Shown here in pieces: positions 1 to 5,268 of a stretch of 5,268 bases of DNA. The notes below the pieces were generated by a model. That model was not told the DNA's origin. It searched no databases and saw only the letters and a list, made by a program, of their open reading frames with translations. The stretch is from the NCBI GenBank assembly GCA_944390185.1, contig CALXPA010000054.1, positions 1 to 5,268 on the forward strand, written 5' to 3'. The translations under genes were made by a program, and so were the position numbers. Position 1 is the first letter of the stretch. Each line of letters opens with the position of its first letter. This stretch comes from an uncultured Alphaproteobacteria bacterium (GTDB lineage Bacteria > Pseudomonadota > Alphaproteobacteria > Rs-D84).

Positions 1-846
1 TATTCGTATGATGCAGAAAATGCGGAACTGCACCTGGATAATCGCGCAAAGTGGCTGATTAAAATGCCAGAAAATGAGAATATTATAATGGCATTGTTAG
101 ATGCGCTGCATGGGGCAAATCTGCGCAATTTGATGGTTAACTGGCAAGATAAAACCGTCGTATTCGAAGGCAATTACCAGACAGAACGCGAAGTGGCCAA
201 GATATTGTCTGAATTTGCGTCCAAGAAATATATGCTGGCGTGGGATATTGATGTATACCGCGTATATCCACGCACAGACAATCCGATTGTATGGATGAAT
301 TTGCTGCCGGCGTTTGGGGACAGTAATATTAAAATGTCTATCCCAGGGGTCGTTGGGCGTGCGCTGGTGGTCAGCCCGGAAATCAATACCAAGACACTGC
401 AAGAATTTTTATCCCAGCAGGCGAATGTTGTCTTGATATCCCAAGGTCAGTTTGTTATCCCAAATGGGTGGCAGTCGCGGTTTGATATCGGTCAGTGCAG
501 CAAAGAAGATCGATTGGAAACAGACCTGGTAATCGGTGCCACGGGAACATATGGGGATTATGGCGGACAAAATAAAATCGATGCAAAAATCGTCTTGCGG
601 ACCAGTAATGGTGAACTGTCGTCGTTTAATATTCCGTCCAGTGTTGGTGACAACTATGTAATTATTGGTATACCAACGCATTCGTTCGTGACAACGCCAG
701 AAACATTAATCAGTCCGTTCGCAGAATTGGTCGTATTTATGTCGCCACGGCTGATTTCGATTGTCGATGCGGCCGACGCGCAGTCTGTGTCACCAACACA
801 GTTGGTTGGGGATGCGTTGCGTGCGTATTTAAGTGAAGAAGAATAA
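1..846 (+). CDS. Secretin-like outer-membrane channel protein, C-terminal part (5' end outside window)
   Basis: The frame is open from base 1 to the TAA at 844-846, giving 281 visible residues. The ATG at 64 is internal, because the same frame continues upstream without a stop. Visible residues about 44-90 resemble the small domain before the secretin core: a strand pair ending in VVFEG, a helix, then a strand like WDIDVYRVYP. Residues about 131-255 look like a divergent secretin core. They include a helix followed by NVVLISQGQFVIPNG, matching the family pattern 'v.vls.P.l.v.nG..a.i.vG', and a late PFAELVVFMSPRLI segment matching the usual 'ELvvfitPri' end. Secretins form multimeric outer-membrane gates for type II/III secretion, type IV pili and Tad systems. 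A PilN-like (type IVb pilus) or CpaC/RcpA-like member is possible, but I cannot choose between them. The call rests on pattern recognition, not alignment. The gene ends 13 bases before the lolC start and is probably cotranscribed with it. Confidence 0.6.
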   Translation, partial: YSYDAENAELHLDNRAKWLIKMPENENIIMALLDALHGANLRNLMVNWQDKTVVFEGNYQTEREVAKILSEFASKKYMLAWDIDVYRVYPRTDNPIVWMNLLPAFGDSNIKMSIPGVVGRALVVSPEINTKTLQEFLSQQANVVLISQGQFVIPNGWQSRFDIGQCSKEDRLETDLVIGATGTYGDYGGQNKIDAKIVLRTSNGELSSFNIPSSVGDNYVIIGIPTHSFVTTPETLISPFAELVVFMSPRLISIVDAADAQSVSPTQLVGDALRAYLSEEE

Positions 847-849
847 GGG
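845..849 (+). promoter_or_regulatory. Ribosome binding site for lolC, overlapping the upstream stop codon
   Basis: AAGGG lies 10 bases before the ATG at 860 and overlaps the TAA of the secretin-like gene. It supports the ATG at 860 over the in-frame GTG at 833, which has no purine-rich site at a suitable distance. A second G-run at 852-855 is probably too close to the ATG to be the main site. The overlap suggests reinitiation by ribosomes finishing the upstream gene. Confidence 0.5.
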
Positions 850-859
850 TTGGGGTCAG

Positions 860-2116
860 ATGCTGTTTTCAAGACTGGAAAGAAAAATTGCATTCAGATA
901 TTTGGGCGCGAAAAAGCGCGGGTTTGGTTCTGTGATATCGTGGGTGTCGCTGGTTGGAATTTTGTTGGGGGTTGCGACACTGATTGTGGTGATGTCTGTT
1001 ATGGGTGGATTTCACGATACGTTGTTGTCGCGTATTATCGGAATGAATGGGCATGTCGTTGTGTATCACCAGGACGGCGCAATCGCAGATTATGATTTCT
1101 TGATTGATAAAATGAAACAGAACAAGGTGGTGACCGCGCATGCAACCGCAATTGTTCCAGTCGCCGAAGGCCAGGTTATGGCCATGGCAAATGGTAACAA
1201 TACTGGCGCCATGATTCGCGGTATACGCATGTCTGATTTGGCCGCCAAGGCCGCAACAGGCACAAAAATTTATGGCAAGCCGTTGGACCAGATAAAAGAT
1301 GGCGAACTGGTCGCGGGGGCATCGTTGACGCGTGCGTTGCGTGTCGGTATGGGGGATAATATTTCACTGGCGTCGGCAAATGCGGCAACACCGACACCGT
1401 TCGGTTCTATGCCGCGGATTATGTCGTATCCAGTGATGTCGTCGTTCTTTATGGGGATGTATGAATATGATTCTGGGTATATTTTTATGCCGCTGGAAAC
1501 CGCCCAGAAGTATTTAAATATCCCAGGCGCTGTGACGCATATCGATTTATTCTTGGATAATCCCGAAGATACAGTCGCGGTGCGCGATGCGCTGGCGAAT
1601 TTGTTGCCGGATGGATTTGTTGTGCGCGACTGGCGTGACCTGAATCGCGGATTTGTTGGCGCGTTACAGGTTGAATCAAATGTTATGTTTTTGATATTGA
1701 TGCTGATTGTGATTGTGGCGGCATTTAATATCGTGTCCAGTCTGGTCATGCTGGTCAAGGATAAATCCAAAGACATTGCTGTGTTGCGTACGTTTGGTGT
1801 GTCGCGTCGGTCAATGATGAAGATATTTATTCTGTCGGGCACCAGTATCGGCGTGTTGGGCGCGTTTTTTGGAACGGTGTTCGGGGTGCTGATTGCGATT
1901 TATATCGAACCAATACGACAATTCTTTCAGTGGGCCACAGGGCGCGATTTGTTCCCGGCCGAATTATATTATTTATCGGAATTGCCGTCGAAACTGGTTC
2001 TGGGCGAAGTTGTTGGTATCGCGCTGATTGCCATATTGTTGGCGTTTTTGGCAACGCTGTATCCCGCATGGAAGGCCGCCAGTACAGACCCGGTCGATGT
2101 GTTACGTAATGAATAA
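860..2116 (+). CDS. lolC: Lipoprotein-releasing ABC transporter permease, LolC/E (LolF-like)
   Basis: This is the inner-membrane permease of the Lol system, which with LolD extracts outer-membrane lipoproteins from the inner membrane and passes them to the carrier LolA. The 418-residue length from the ATG at 860 is normal for the family. The start MLFSRLERKIAFRYL matches the conserved LolC/E N-terminus, so the nine extra residues from the GTG at 833 are unlikely to be translated. One membrane segment lies at about 24-48, a large periplasmic domain at about 49-273, and three more segments at about 274-298, 322-348 and 379-401. The FtsX/MacB-type topology is therefore complete. Conserved marks are TPFGSMPRI near 179-187, GMYEYDSGYIFMPLE near 199-213, the cytoplasmic coupling stretch KDKSKDIAVLRTFG at 300-313, and the terminal YPAWKAASTDPVDVLRNE. 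Only one LolC/E-type gene sits beside lolD. This suits the single-permease (LolF-type homodimer) arrangement, although a second copy elsewhere cannot be excluded. lolD follows after 21 bases. Confidence 0.95.
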   Translation: MLFSRLERKIAFRYLGAKKRGFGSVISWVSLVGILLGVATLIVVMSVMGGFHDTLLSRIIGMNGHVVVYHQDGAIADYDFLIDKMKQNKVVTAHATAIVPVAEGQVMAMANGNNTGAMIRGIRMSDLAAKAATGTKIYGKPLDQIKDGELVAGASLTRALRVGMGDNISLASANAATPTPFGSMPRIMSYPVMSSFFMGMYEYDSGYIFMPLETAQKYLNIPGAVTHIDLFLDNPEDTVAVRDALANLLPDGFVVRDWRDLNRGFVGALQVESNVMFLILMLIVIVAAFNIVSSLVMLVKDKSKDIAVLRTFGVSRRSMMKIFILSGTSIGVLGAFFGTVFGVLIAIYIEPIRQFFQWATGRDLFPAELYYLSELPSKLVLGEVVGIALIAILLAFLATLYPAWKAASTDPVDVLRNE

Positions 2117-2137
2117 AAAATAAAGGAACTGTGCGTA

Positions 2138-2848
2138 ATGGCAAATATTCTGAATTCTTTGTCAAAGGTACAAAAAGGTGATGTCGTACTGTCGGTGCGC
2201 GATATTAAAAAAACGTTTATCGAAGGGGGCCAGCCGCTGCACATCTTGCGTGGGGGCGGATTCGATTTACATCGTGGGGAAATTATTGCCCTGGTCGGAC
2301 CATCGGGCAGTGGTAAATCTACGTTACTGCAGTGTGTGGGGCTGTTGGACAGGCCAACGTCGGGCAGTATATTGGTAACAGGGACCCCAGTGCAAAAAAT
2401 GGATGATGAAATGCGCACTATGATGCGGCGGCGTAAAATTGGATTTGTATACCAGCGGCATAATTTATTGTCTGATTTTACCGCGCTGGAAAATGTGATG
2501 TTGCCAATGATGGCCAATGGGGTTGACGAACACGATGCGGCCACGCGGGCAATGAAACTGTTGCGTGCGGCCAGCGTTGCACACCGGGCATCGCACTTGC
2601 CGGGGGAAATGTCGGGCGGCGAACAACAGCGTACCGCGGTCGCGCGTGCGTTGGCCAACACGCCAGAAATTTTGTTGGCGGATGAACCAACGGGCAGTTT
2701 GGATCCTGCGCATGCGGCGTCTGTGTTTGATTTGTTATTGGATTTGGCGCGAAAAAATAAAATGGCCATGCTGTTTGTGACACATGATATGAATCTGGCG
2801 GCGCGTGCTGATAAAAAGATTTCAATTCGTGATGGAATTGTGCAATAA
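2138..2848 (+). CDS. lolD: Lipoprotein-releasing system ATP-binding protein LolD
   Basis: This is the cytoplasmic ATPase of the Lol lipoprotein-release complex, which powers extraction of lipoproteins by the permease encoded just upstream. The 236 residues are the usual length for LolD. All ABC ATPase motifs are intact: Walker A GPSGSGKS at 54-61, Q-loop glutamine at 106, signature MSGGEQQR at 158-165, Walker B ILLADEP at 178-184 with catalytic Glu183, D-loop SLDP at 187-190, and switch histidine 216 in FVTHD. The stretch HNLLSDFTALENVMLP at 108-123 is typical of LolD within the LolD/MacB/FtsE group. An AAAGGA site at 2122-2127 lies 10 bases before the ATG and fixes the start. Its position directly after lolC is the common alphaproteobacterial order. 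The signature reads SGGEQQR, a normal family variant, so the protein should be active. Confidence 0.96.
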   Translation: MANILNSLSKVQKGDVVLSVRDIKKTFIEGGQPLHILRGGGFDLHRGEIIALVGPSGSGKSTLLQCVGLLDRPTSGSILVTGTPVQKMDDEMRTMMRRRKIGFVYQRHNLLSDFTALENVMLPMMANGVDEHDAATRAMKLLRAASVAHRASHLPGEMSGGEQQRTAVARALANTPEILLADEPTGSLDPAHAASVFDLLLDLARKNKMAMLFVTHDMNLAARADKKISIRDGIVQ

Positions 2849-2862
2849 TGTATAGTGAAAAA

Positions 2863-2871
2863 AGAGAGAGG
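2863..2871 (+). promoter_or_regulatory. Ribosome binding site deciding the start of the gene at 2880
   Basis: The purine run AGAGAGAGG ends 8 bases before the ATG at 2880. It overlaps the in-frame GTG at 2871, which therefore cannot have this site upstream of it. This makes the ATG at 2880 the likely start and removes three residues from the longest possible reading. Confidence 0.6.
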
Positions 2872-2879
2872 TGTATTCT

Positions 2880-3584
2880 ATGAAAAAAACAACCAAGACA
2901 ACAGTAAAAAAACAGACCGCTGCCCCATGTCCGATTAATTGCTGCAGCCTGGGGCACAAAATCTGGGCGGCGGTCGCGCTGGCAGGATTGTTCGTGTGCG
3001 GGTTGATGTTGGGGCTGTCATATGTGCCAAGGGATGATTCAGACAATATGCTGGCGGCGCAAGAATGTGACGCAATCGCCAGTGAAATCGTCGCAATTGC
3101 ACAGCGGGGGGTGAATGATGCAGATGCCCAGGTGCTGGATGATTTGAACGCGGCGTATGCCAGTGGTTGTCCCGGACGGTTGGTCATAATTGACAAGCCT
3201 GTGGTTGCGTCTGCCGCGCCCCAGGTGGAAATAATGTCAACCTGTGCCAGAATAGAACAGTTGCTAACCGCGCGTCTGCGTCCCGAAGACAGTCCAGATT
3301 ATATATCGCATCTGCGTAATGCCGATACGTACAGCACATTGGCCGATCGGGGATGTGCCGAAAACGCCGATATGTACACAACACTGGCGTTGCGTGAATT
3401 GGAAATCGCATCCGCGTTACAGCCAACCGAAAATATGTTGGAATCAGATGCGCAAATCGTTATCGATACATTTAAAAAACTGGATATGCAACACGAAGCG
3501 CAAGAGTTTTTGAATAAAATCGAAAAACTGATTGATCCCGCGACAGACTTTATATTGCAAATGGAACAGATAATAAATGAATAA
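2880..3584 (+). CDS. Unrecognised single-pass membrane protein with two periplasmic two-cysteine modules
   Basis: I do not recognise this 234-residue protein. A lysine/threonine-rich N-terminus of about 27 residues includes a CPINCC cluster (Cys17, 21, 22) predicted to be cytoplasmic. One membrane segment follows at about 28-48, and by the positive-inside rule the rest should face the periplasm. That part has two cysteine-bounded modules: Cys63 to Cys97 (C-x33-C, opening CDAI, closing Y-x3-C) and Cys122 to Cys159 (C-x36-C, opening CARIE, closing Y-x2-L-x3-GC). A short Pro/Val/Ala linker (KPVVASAAP) joins them. Residues after Cys159 look helical and TPR- or Sel1-like (ENADMYTTLALRELEIASAL). 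The tail 195-234, ending in DFILQMEQIINE, resembles the tail of the gene at 4283. There is no lipobox, since Cys40 lies inside the membrane segment after valine. The gene begins 31 bases after lolD and overlaps the next gene by 8 bases. It is a real gene judging by its RBS, operon position and relatives next door. Function is unknown. Confidence 0.85.
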   Translation: MKKTTKTTVKKQTAAPCPINCCSLGHKIWAAVALAGLFVCGLMLGLSYVPRDDSDNMLAAQECDAIASEIVAIAQRGVNDADAQVLDDLNAAYASGCPGRLVIIDKPVVASAAPQVEIMSTCARIEQLLTARLRPEDSPDYISHLRNADTYSTLADRGCAENADMYTTLALRELEIASALQPTENMLESDAQIVIDTFKKLDMQHEAQEFLNKIEKLIDPATDFILQMEQIINE

Positions 3585-4251
3585 ACGCGTTATAAAAATT
3601 TTTGCGTGTCTGGTGGGTATTTGTGTCGCGGTGCCTGCGATTGCGGCGGATACCACGGTTGCCGGTCGTACCGAAACAGACTGTGACACGATTAATGCAC
3701 GTATTAATGAACTGCAGGCAATTGAAAACCCTGATGATGCCGTAACGACGGAATTGACCGGGTTGCGCGCAACGTATCGCAGTAATTGTGTGCAATCTGC
3801 CGCCGGTCGCAGAACGTCTGGACGGGCAGGGGTGCTGGCCCCGGCGGCATCTGTTCCTGCGGCGGTGACGGTGGATGTGCCTGTGGTTGCCCAGACACCG
3901 TACAGCGTGTTGACAGAATATTTAACAGCGCGACGAACATTGTGCGATGAATTGGCGGGGAATATGGTAACACTGGCGGACGCTGGGGCCGCGGCCGACG
4001 AATTGGAACAACTGCAAAATCAATATGATGCAGATTGTGTCGATATCGACCGGTCCGCAACTGTTGAAATTGACCCGGATGTGGCCGCGGCAAATATGGC
4101 CGCCGGTCTGTGCCCAGATGGCAGTAATCCAAACAGATTTGGTTGCTGTGACGGGGAAACGTTCAAAGATTTAGGAAATTTAGTTTTTGCATGCTGTCCG
4201 GATGATGGGGGCGAATGTCATACGCCACTGGATGGCGCCGGTGCAATATAA
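3577..4251 (+). CDS. Unrecognised secreted cysteine-rich periplasmic protein
   Basis: This 224-residue protein has a clear Sec signal peptide: MNKR, a hydrophobic core, then an AIA site with likely cleavage after residue 23. The mature part has ten cysteines, an even number. Two modules resemble those of the neighbouring genes: Cys36 to Cys71 (C-x34-C, opening CDTI) and Cys123 to Cys154 (C-x30-C, opening CDEL). Both close with L-x3-Y-x3-C and are separated by a linker of about 50 residues rich in Ala, Val and Pro. The C-terminus, about 179-214, is a compact six-cysteine domain reading C-x10-CC-x14-CC-x6-C, with CPDG at its start and CCPDDGGEC at its end. The ATG at 3577 lies inside the last codons of the previous gene, and no strong ribosome site precedes it (only a weak GGA at 3563-3565), so translation is probably coupled. 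The product is probably a disulfide-bonded periplasmic or surface protein. I do not recognise a named family. Confidence 0.83.
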   Translation: MNKRVIKIFACLVGICVAVPAIAADTTVAGRTETDCDTINARINELQAIENPDDAVTTELTGLRATYRSNCVQSAAGRRTSGRAGVLAPAASVPAAVTVDVPVVAQTPYSVLTEYLTARRTLCDELAGNMVTLADAGAAADELEQLQNQYDADCVDIDRSATVEIDPDVAAANMAAGLCPDGSNPNRFGCCDGETFKDLGNLVFACCPDDGGECHTPLDGAGAI

Positions 4252-4268
4252 CACCAATAATTAAAACC

Positions 4269-4276
4269 AAGGGAGA
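4269..4276 (+). promoter_or_regulatory. Strong ribosome binding site for the gene at 4283
   Basis: AAGGGAGA lies 6 bases before the ATG and is the best Shine-Dalgarno match in the window. The 31-base gap it sits in has no convincing promoter, so the gene is probably read from the upstream transcript but translated independently of its neighbour. Confidence 0.6.
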
Positions 4277-4282
4277 CCAAGT

Positions 4283-5122
4283 ATGAGAGAGAAAACACCA
4301 AAAACCAAACAGGAAAAAAAGACACATCGTCGGCGCGTGTGGTGGTGGCTGGTACTGGTTATATTAATATTGGCCGGGGCCACAGCATGGGTCTTGTATG
4401 ATGGCGGAATAATCGGACAGCGTAATGTTGGGGACAGTTCTGGCCCAGTTGTCACAGATGTTACTGTTACAGAGAATACGGTTACCGCGCCTGAATCAAC
4501 CGAGACCGCGGATAAATCAATCCGTTCGGCGTGCCAGGTTATTGAATCGACGTTACTGTCCGGAATTTATGACGATGATAACCCCAATTGGCAGTATCAA
4601 CAACAATCTGCGGACATATATACGATATTGGCGCAACGCGGGTGTCCTGAAAATGCCCAATTGTTCCAGGATTTAGCCGCGCGCAAGCAGGCAATCGCAG
4701 ATGGATTGCGCATGGCAACAGGTGAAACAGACAACGGCGCGATGACGACATTGGAATATCTGTATTCAGATGAAAAAATATGCGAAACGATTGAAAATCG
4801 CGTTATGAGAAATATTAATACGTCGGCATATTCTTATGATGATTTTTTGCAGAATGCCAAAACATACGCCACACTGTATGAATACGGGTGCAAAGATCAT
4901 CGTGGGGCGTATATGCGCGCCGCGCTGCGCGAACTGGGGGTGGCGGTGGCACTGATGCCAACGGACAAGATGAGCCGCGATGAAATTATGACAGTTGTTG
5001 AAATCTGCAAAAGCCTGGGGGTCGCAGATGCCGCACATCTGATGGTCCAGCGTTTAAAGGCCCGCGGGTATGATATGGATTTCTTGTTGGAAATCGAAGA
5101 CATTATACACGGCATTCGTTAG
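4283..5122 (+). CDS. Unrecognised single-pass membrane protein with duplicated two-cysteine module
   Basis: I do not recognise this 279-residue protein. A strongly basic cytoplasmic N-terminus (residues 1-19, many Lys/Arg) precedes one membrane segment at about 19-38. A Thr/Val/Glu-rich linker at about 40-78 leads to a predicted periplasmic domain. That domain has two related modules: Cys84 to Cys121 (C-x36-C) and Cys167 to Cys203 (C-x35-C). Both open C-x2-IE and close A-x2-Y-x2-L-x3-GC, and each is followed by a helix with an A-x-R/LRE pattern. This is an internal duplication with a period of about 83 residues. One further cysteine, Cys242, is unpaired by this scheme. The first module closely resembles the second module of the gene at 2880 (ADIYTILAQRGCPEN against ADTYSTLADRGCAEN), and the tails of the two proteins also match (DFLLEIEDII against DFILQMEQII). 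The two are therefore probably paralogues. TAG ends the gene; the other five genes end in TAA. Function is unknown, with a scaffold or protein-binding role possible from the TPR-like look. Confidence 0.85.
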   Translation: MREKTPKTKQEKKTHRRRVWWWLVLVILILAGATAWVLYDGGIIGQRNVGDSSGPVVTDVTVTENTVTAPESTETADKSIRSACQVIESTLLSGIYDDDNPNWQYQQQSADIYTILAQRGCPENAQLFQDLAARKQAIADGLRMATGETDNGAMTTLEYLYSDEKICETIENRVMRNINTSAYSYDDFLQNAKTYATLYEYGCKDHRGAYMRAALRELGVAVALMPTDKMSRDEIMTVVEICKSLGVADAAHLMVQRLKARGYDMDFLLEIEDIIHGIR

Positions 5123-5132
5123 TGTATTGTTT

Positions 5133-5198
5133 GGGCCCTGTGCGAAATTTACTTGCGTTTAGCGAATTTTAGTATATAATCACAGGGCTTTATTTGTT
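5133..5198 (+). terminator. Possible long-loop terminator after the operon, enclosing the tRNA promoter
   Basis: GCCCTGTG at 5135-5142 is perfectly complementary to CACAGGGC at 5181-5188. Two G-U pairs could extend the stem to 10 bp. The T-rich run TTTATTTGTT (5189-5198) follows, as in an intrinsic terminator. The 38-base loop is long, but AAATT at 5145-5149 could pair with AATTT at 5165-5169 inside it. The site lies just after the last operon gene, where a terminator is expected. The pairing is visible in the sequence; its function is inferred. Confidence 0.35.
5153..5180 (+). promoter_or_regulatory. Putative promoter of the tRNA-Gly gene
   Basis: A perfect TATAAT lies at 5175-5180, with TTGCGT at 5153-5158 as a weak -35 element 16 bases upstream; only the TTG matches consensus. 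Transcription would start near 5186-5188, leaving a leader of about a dozen bases before the mature tRNA at 5199. Position and spacing suit a tRNA promoter. The -35 box is the weak point. Confidence 0.55.
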
Positions 5199-5268
5199 GC
5201 GGGCATAGTACAAAGGCTAGTATGCAAGCCTTCCAAGCTTGAAATGCGGGTTCGATTCCCGCTGCCCG
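5199..5268 (+). tRNA. tRNA-Gly (anticodon TCC), 3' end cut by window edge
   Basis: The cloverleaf folds completely. The acceptor is GCGGGCA (5199-5205) with TGCCCG (5263-5268), lacking only its last C. The D stem is GTAC/GTAT with loop AAAGGCTA holding the conserved GG. The anticodon stem is CAAGC/GCTTG with loop CTTCCAA, giving anticodon TCC at 5232-5234. A four-base variable region AAAT follows, then T stem GCGGG/CCCGC with loop TTCGATT. All stems are Watson-Crick except one G-T pair in the D stem (G5208-T5221 region end pair). TCC reads GGA and GGG glycine codons. The final acceptor base, the discriminator base and any encoded CCA lie beyond the window. Confidence 0.96.

Noticed and set aside
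833..859. GTG at 833 as the lolC start, overlapping the upstream gene
   Set aside because: The ATG at 860 matches the conserved LolC/E N-terminus and has a spaced AAGGG site; the GTG has none and adds nine non-conserved residues.
1270..1842. A 190-codon minus-strand open frame inside lolC
   Set aside because: It lies wholly antisense to the conserved permease, with no plausible start signal or domain.
1969..2769. A 266-codon open frame on the minus strand across the end of lolC and most of lolD
   Set aside because: It is antisense to two well-supported conserved genes and its translation is Ser/Arg/Cys-rich with no recognisable domain. Codon bias of the real genes explains it.
2838..2879. 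A promoter between lolD and the next gene (TATAGT at 2851-2856)
   Set aside because: No -35 element lies at a usable distance, and the gap is only 31 bases. Cotranscription with lolD is simpler.
3577..3660. A lipobox in the signal peptide of the secreted protein (Cys11 or Cys16), tempting because of the lol genes nearby
   Set aside because: Cys16 is preceded by Ile and Cys11 by too short a hydrophobic stretch containing a Lys. A normal AIA signal peptidase I site follows, so it is not called a lipoprotein.
5199..5268. tRNA-Gly as an attachment site for an integrated element
   Set aside because: No integrase, and no repeat of the tRNA 3' end, is visible in the window, and the tRNA end is cut off.
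1..5268. CRISPR array, insertion sequence or other mobile element
   Set aside because: No regularly spaced direct repeats, transposase motifs or terminal inverted repeats are visible.

Overview
The window looks like a stretch of an alphaproteobacterial chromosome of moderate GC content. This rests on a LolC/E-type permease with the alphaproteobacterial form of its core motifs, its partner ATPase LolD, and a bacterial tRNA-Gly. A host-associated or gut lineage with many short lineage-specific envelope proteins would fit the second half, but that is inference. The class assignment is fairly safe; nothing finer is supported.

Layout: six genes lie head to tail on the + strand with gaps of about -8 to +31 bases, so they probably form one transcription unit. 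Positions 1-846 hold the C-terminal part of a secretin-like outer-membrane channel protein, cut by the window edge. Positions 860-2116 encode the LolC/E (LolF-like) permease and 2138-2848 the LolD ATPase. Together these two would form the ABC machine that extracts lipoproteins from the inner membrane for delivery to the outer membrane. Three small genes follow (2880-3584, 3577-4251, 4283-5122) that I do not recognise by name. The first and third encode single-pass inner-membrane proteins with a periplasmic part. The second encodes a secreted, cysteine-rich periplasmic protein. A 76-base spacer then carries a good -10 promoter box inside an inverted repeat, followed by a tRNA-Gly (anticodon TCC) whose last bases fall outside the window.

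The most interesting signal is in the three small genes. Each carries two copies of a module of about 32-38 residues bounded by a cysteine at each end, six copies in all. The copies share a C-x2-[IL] opening and an aromatic/leucine pattern before the closing cysteine. The spacing suggests disulfide-closed helical hairpins facing the periplasm. The first and third proteins also share a C-terminal region, and the second ends in a compact six-cysteine domain. I read this as a tandem family of related envelope proteins encoded directly behind the lipoprotein-export genes. Their function is unknown.
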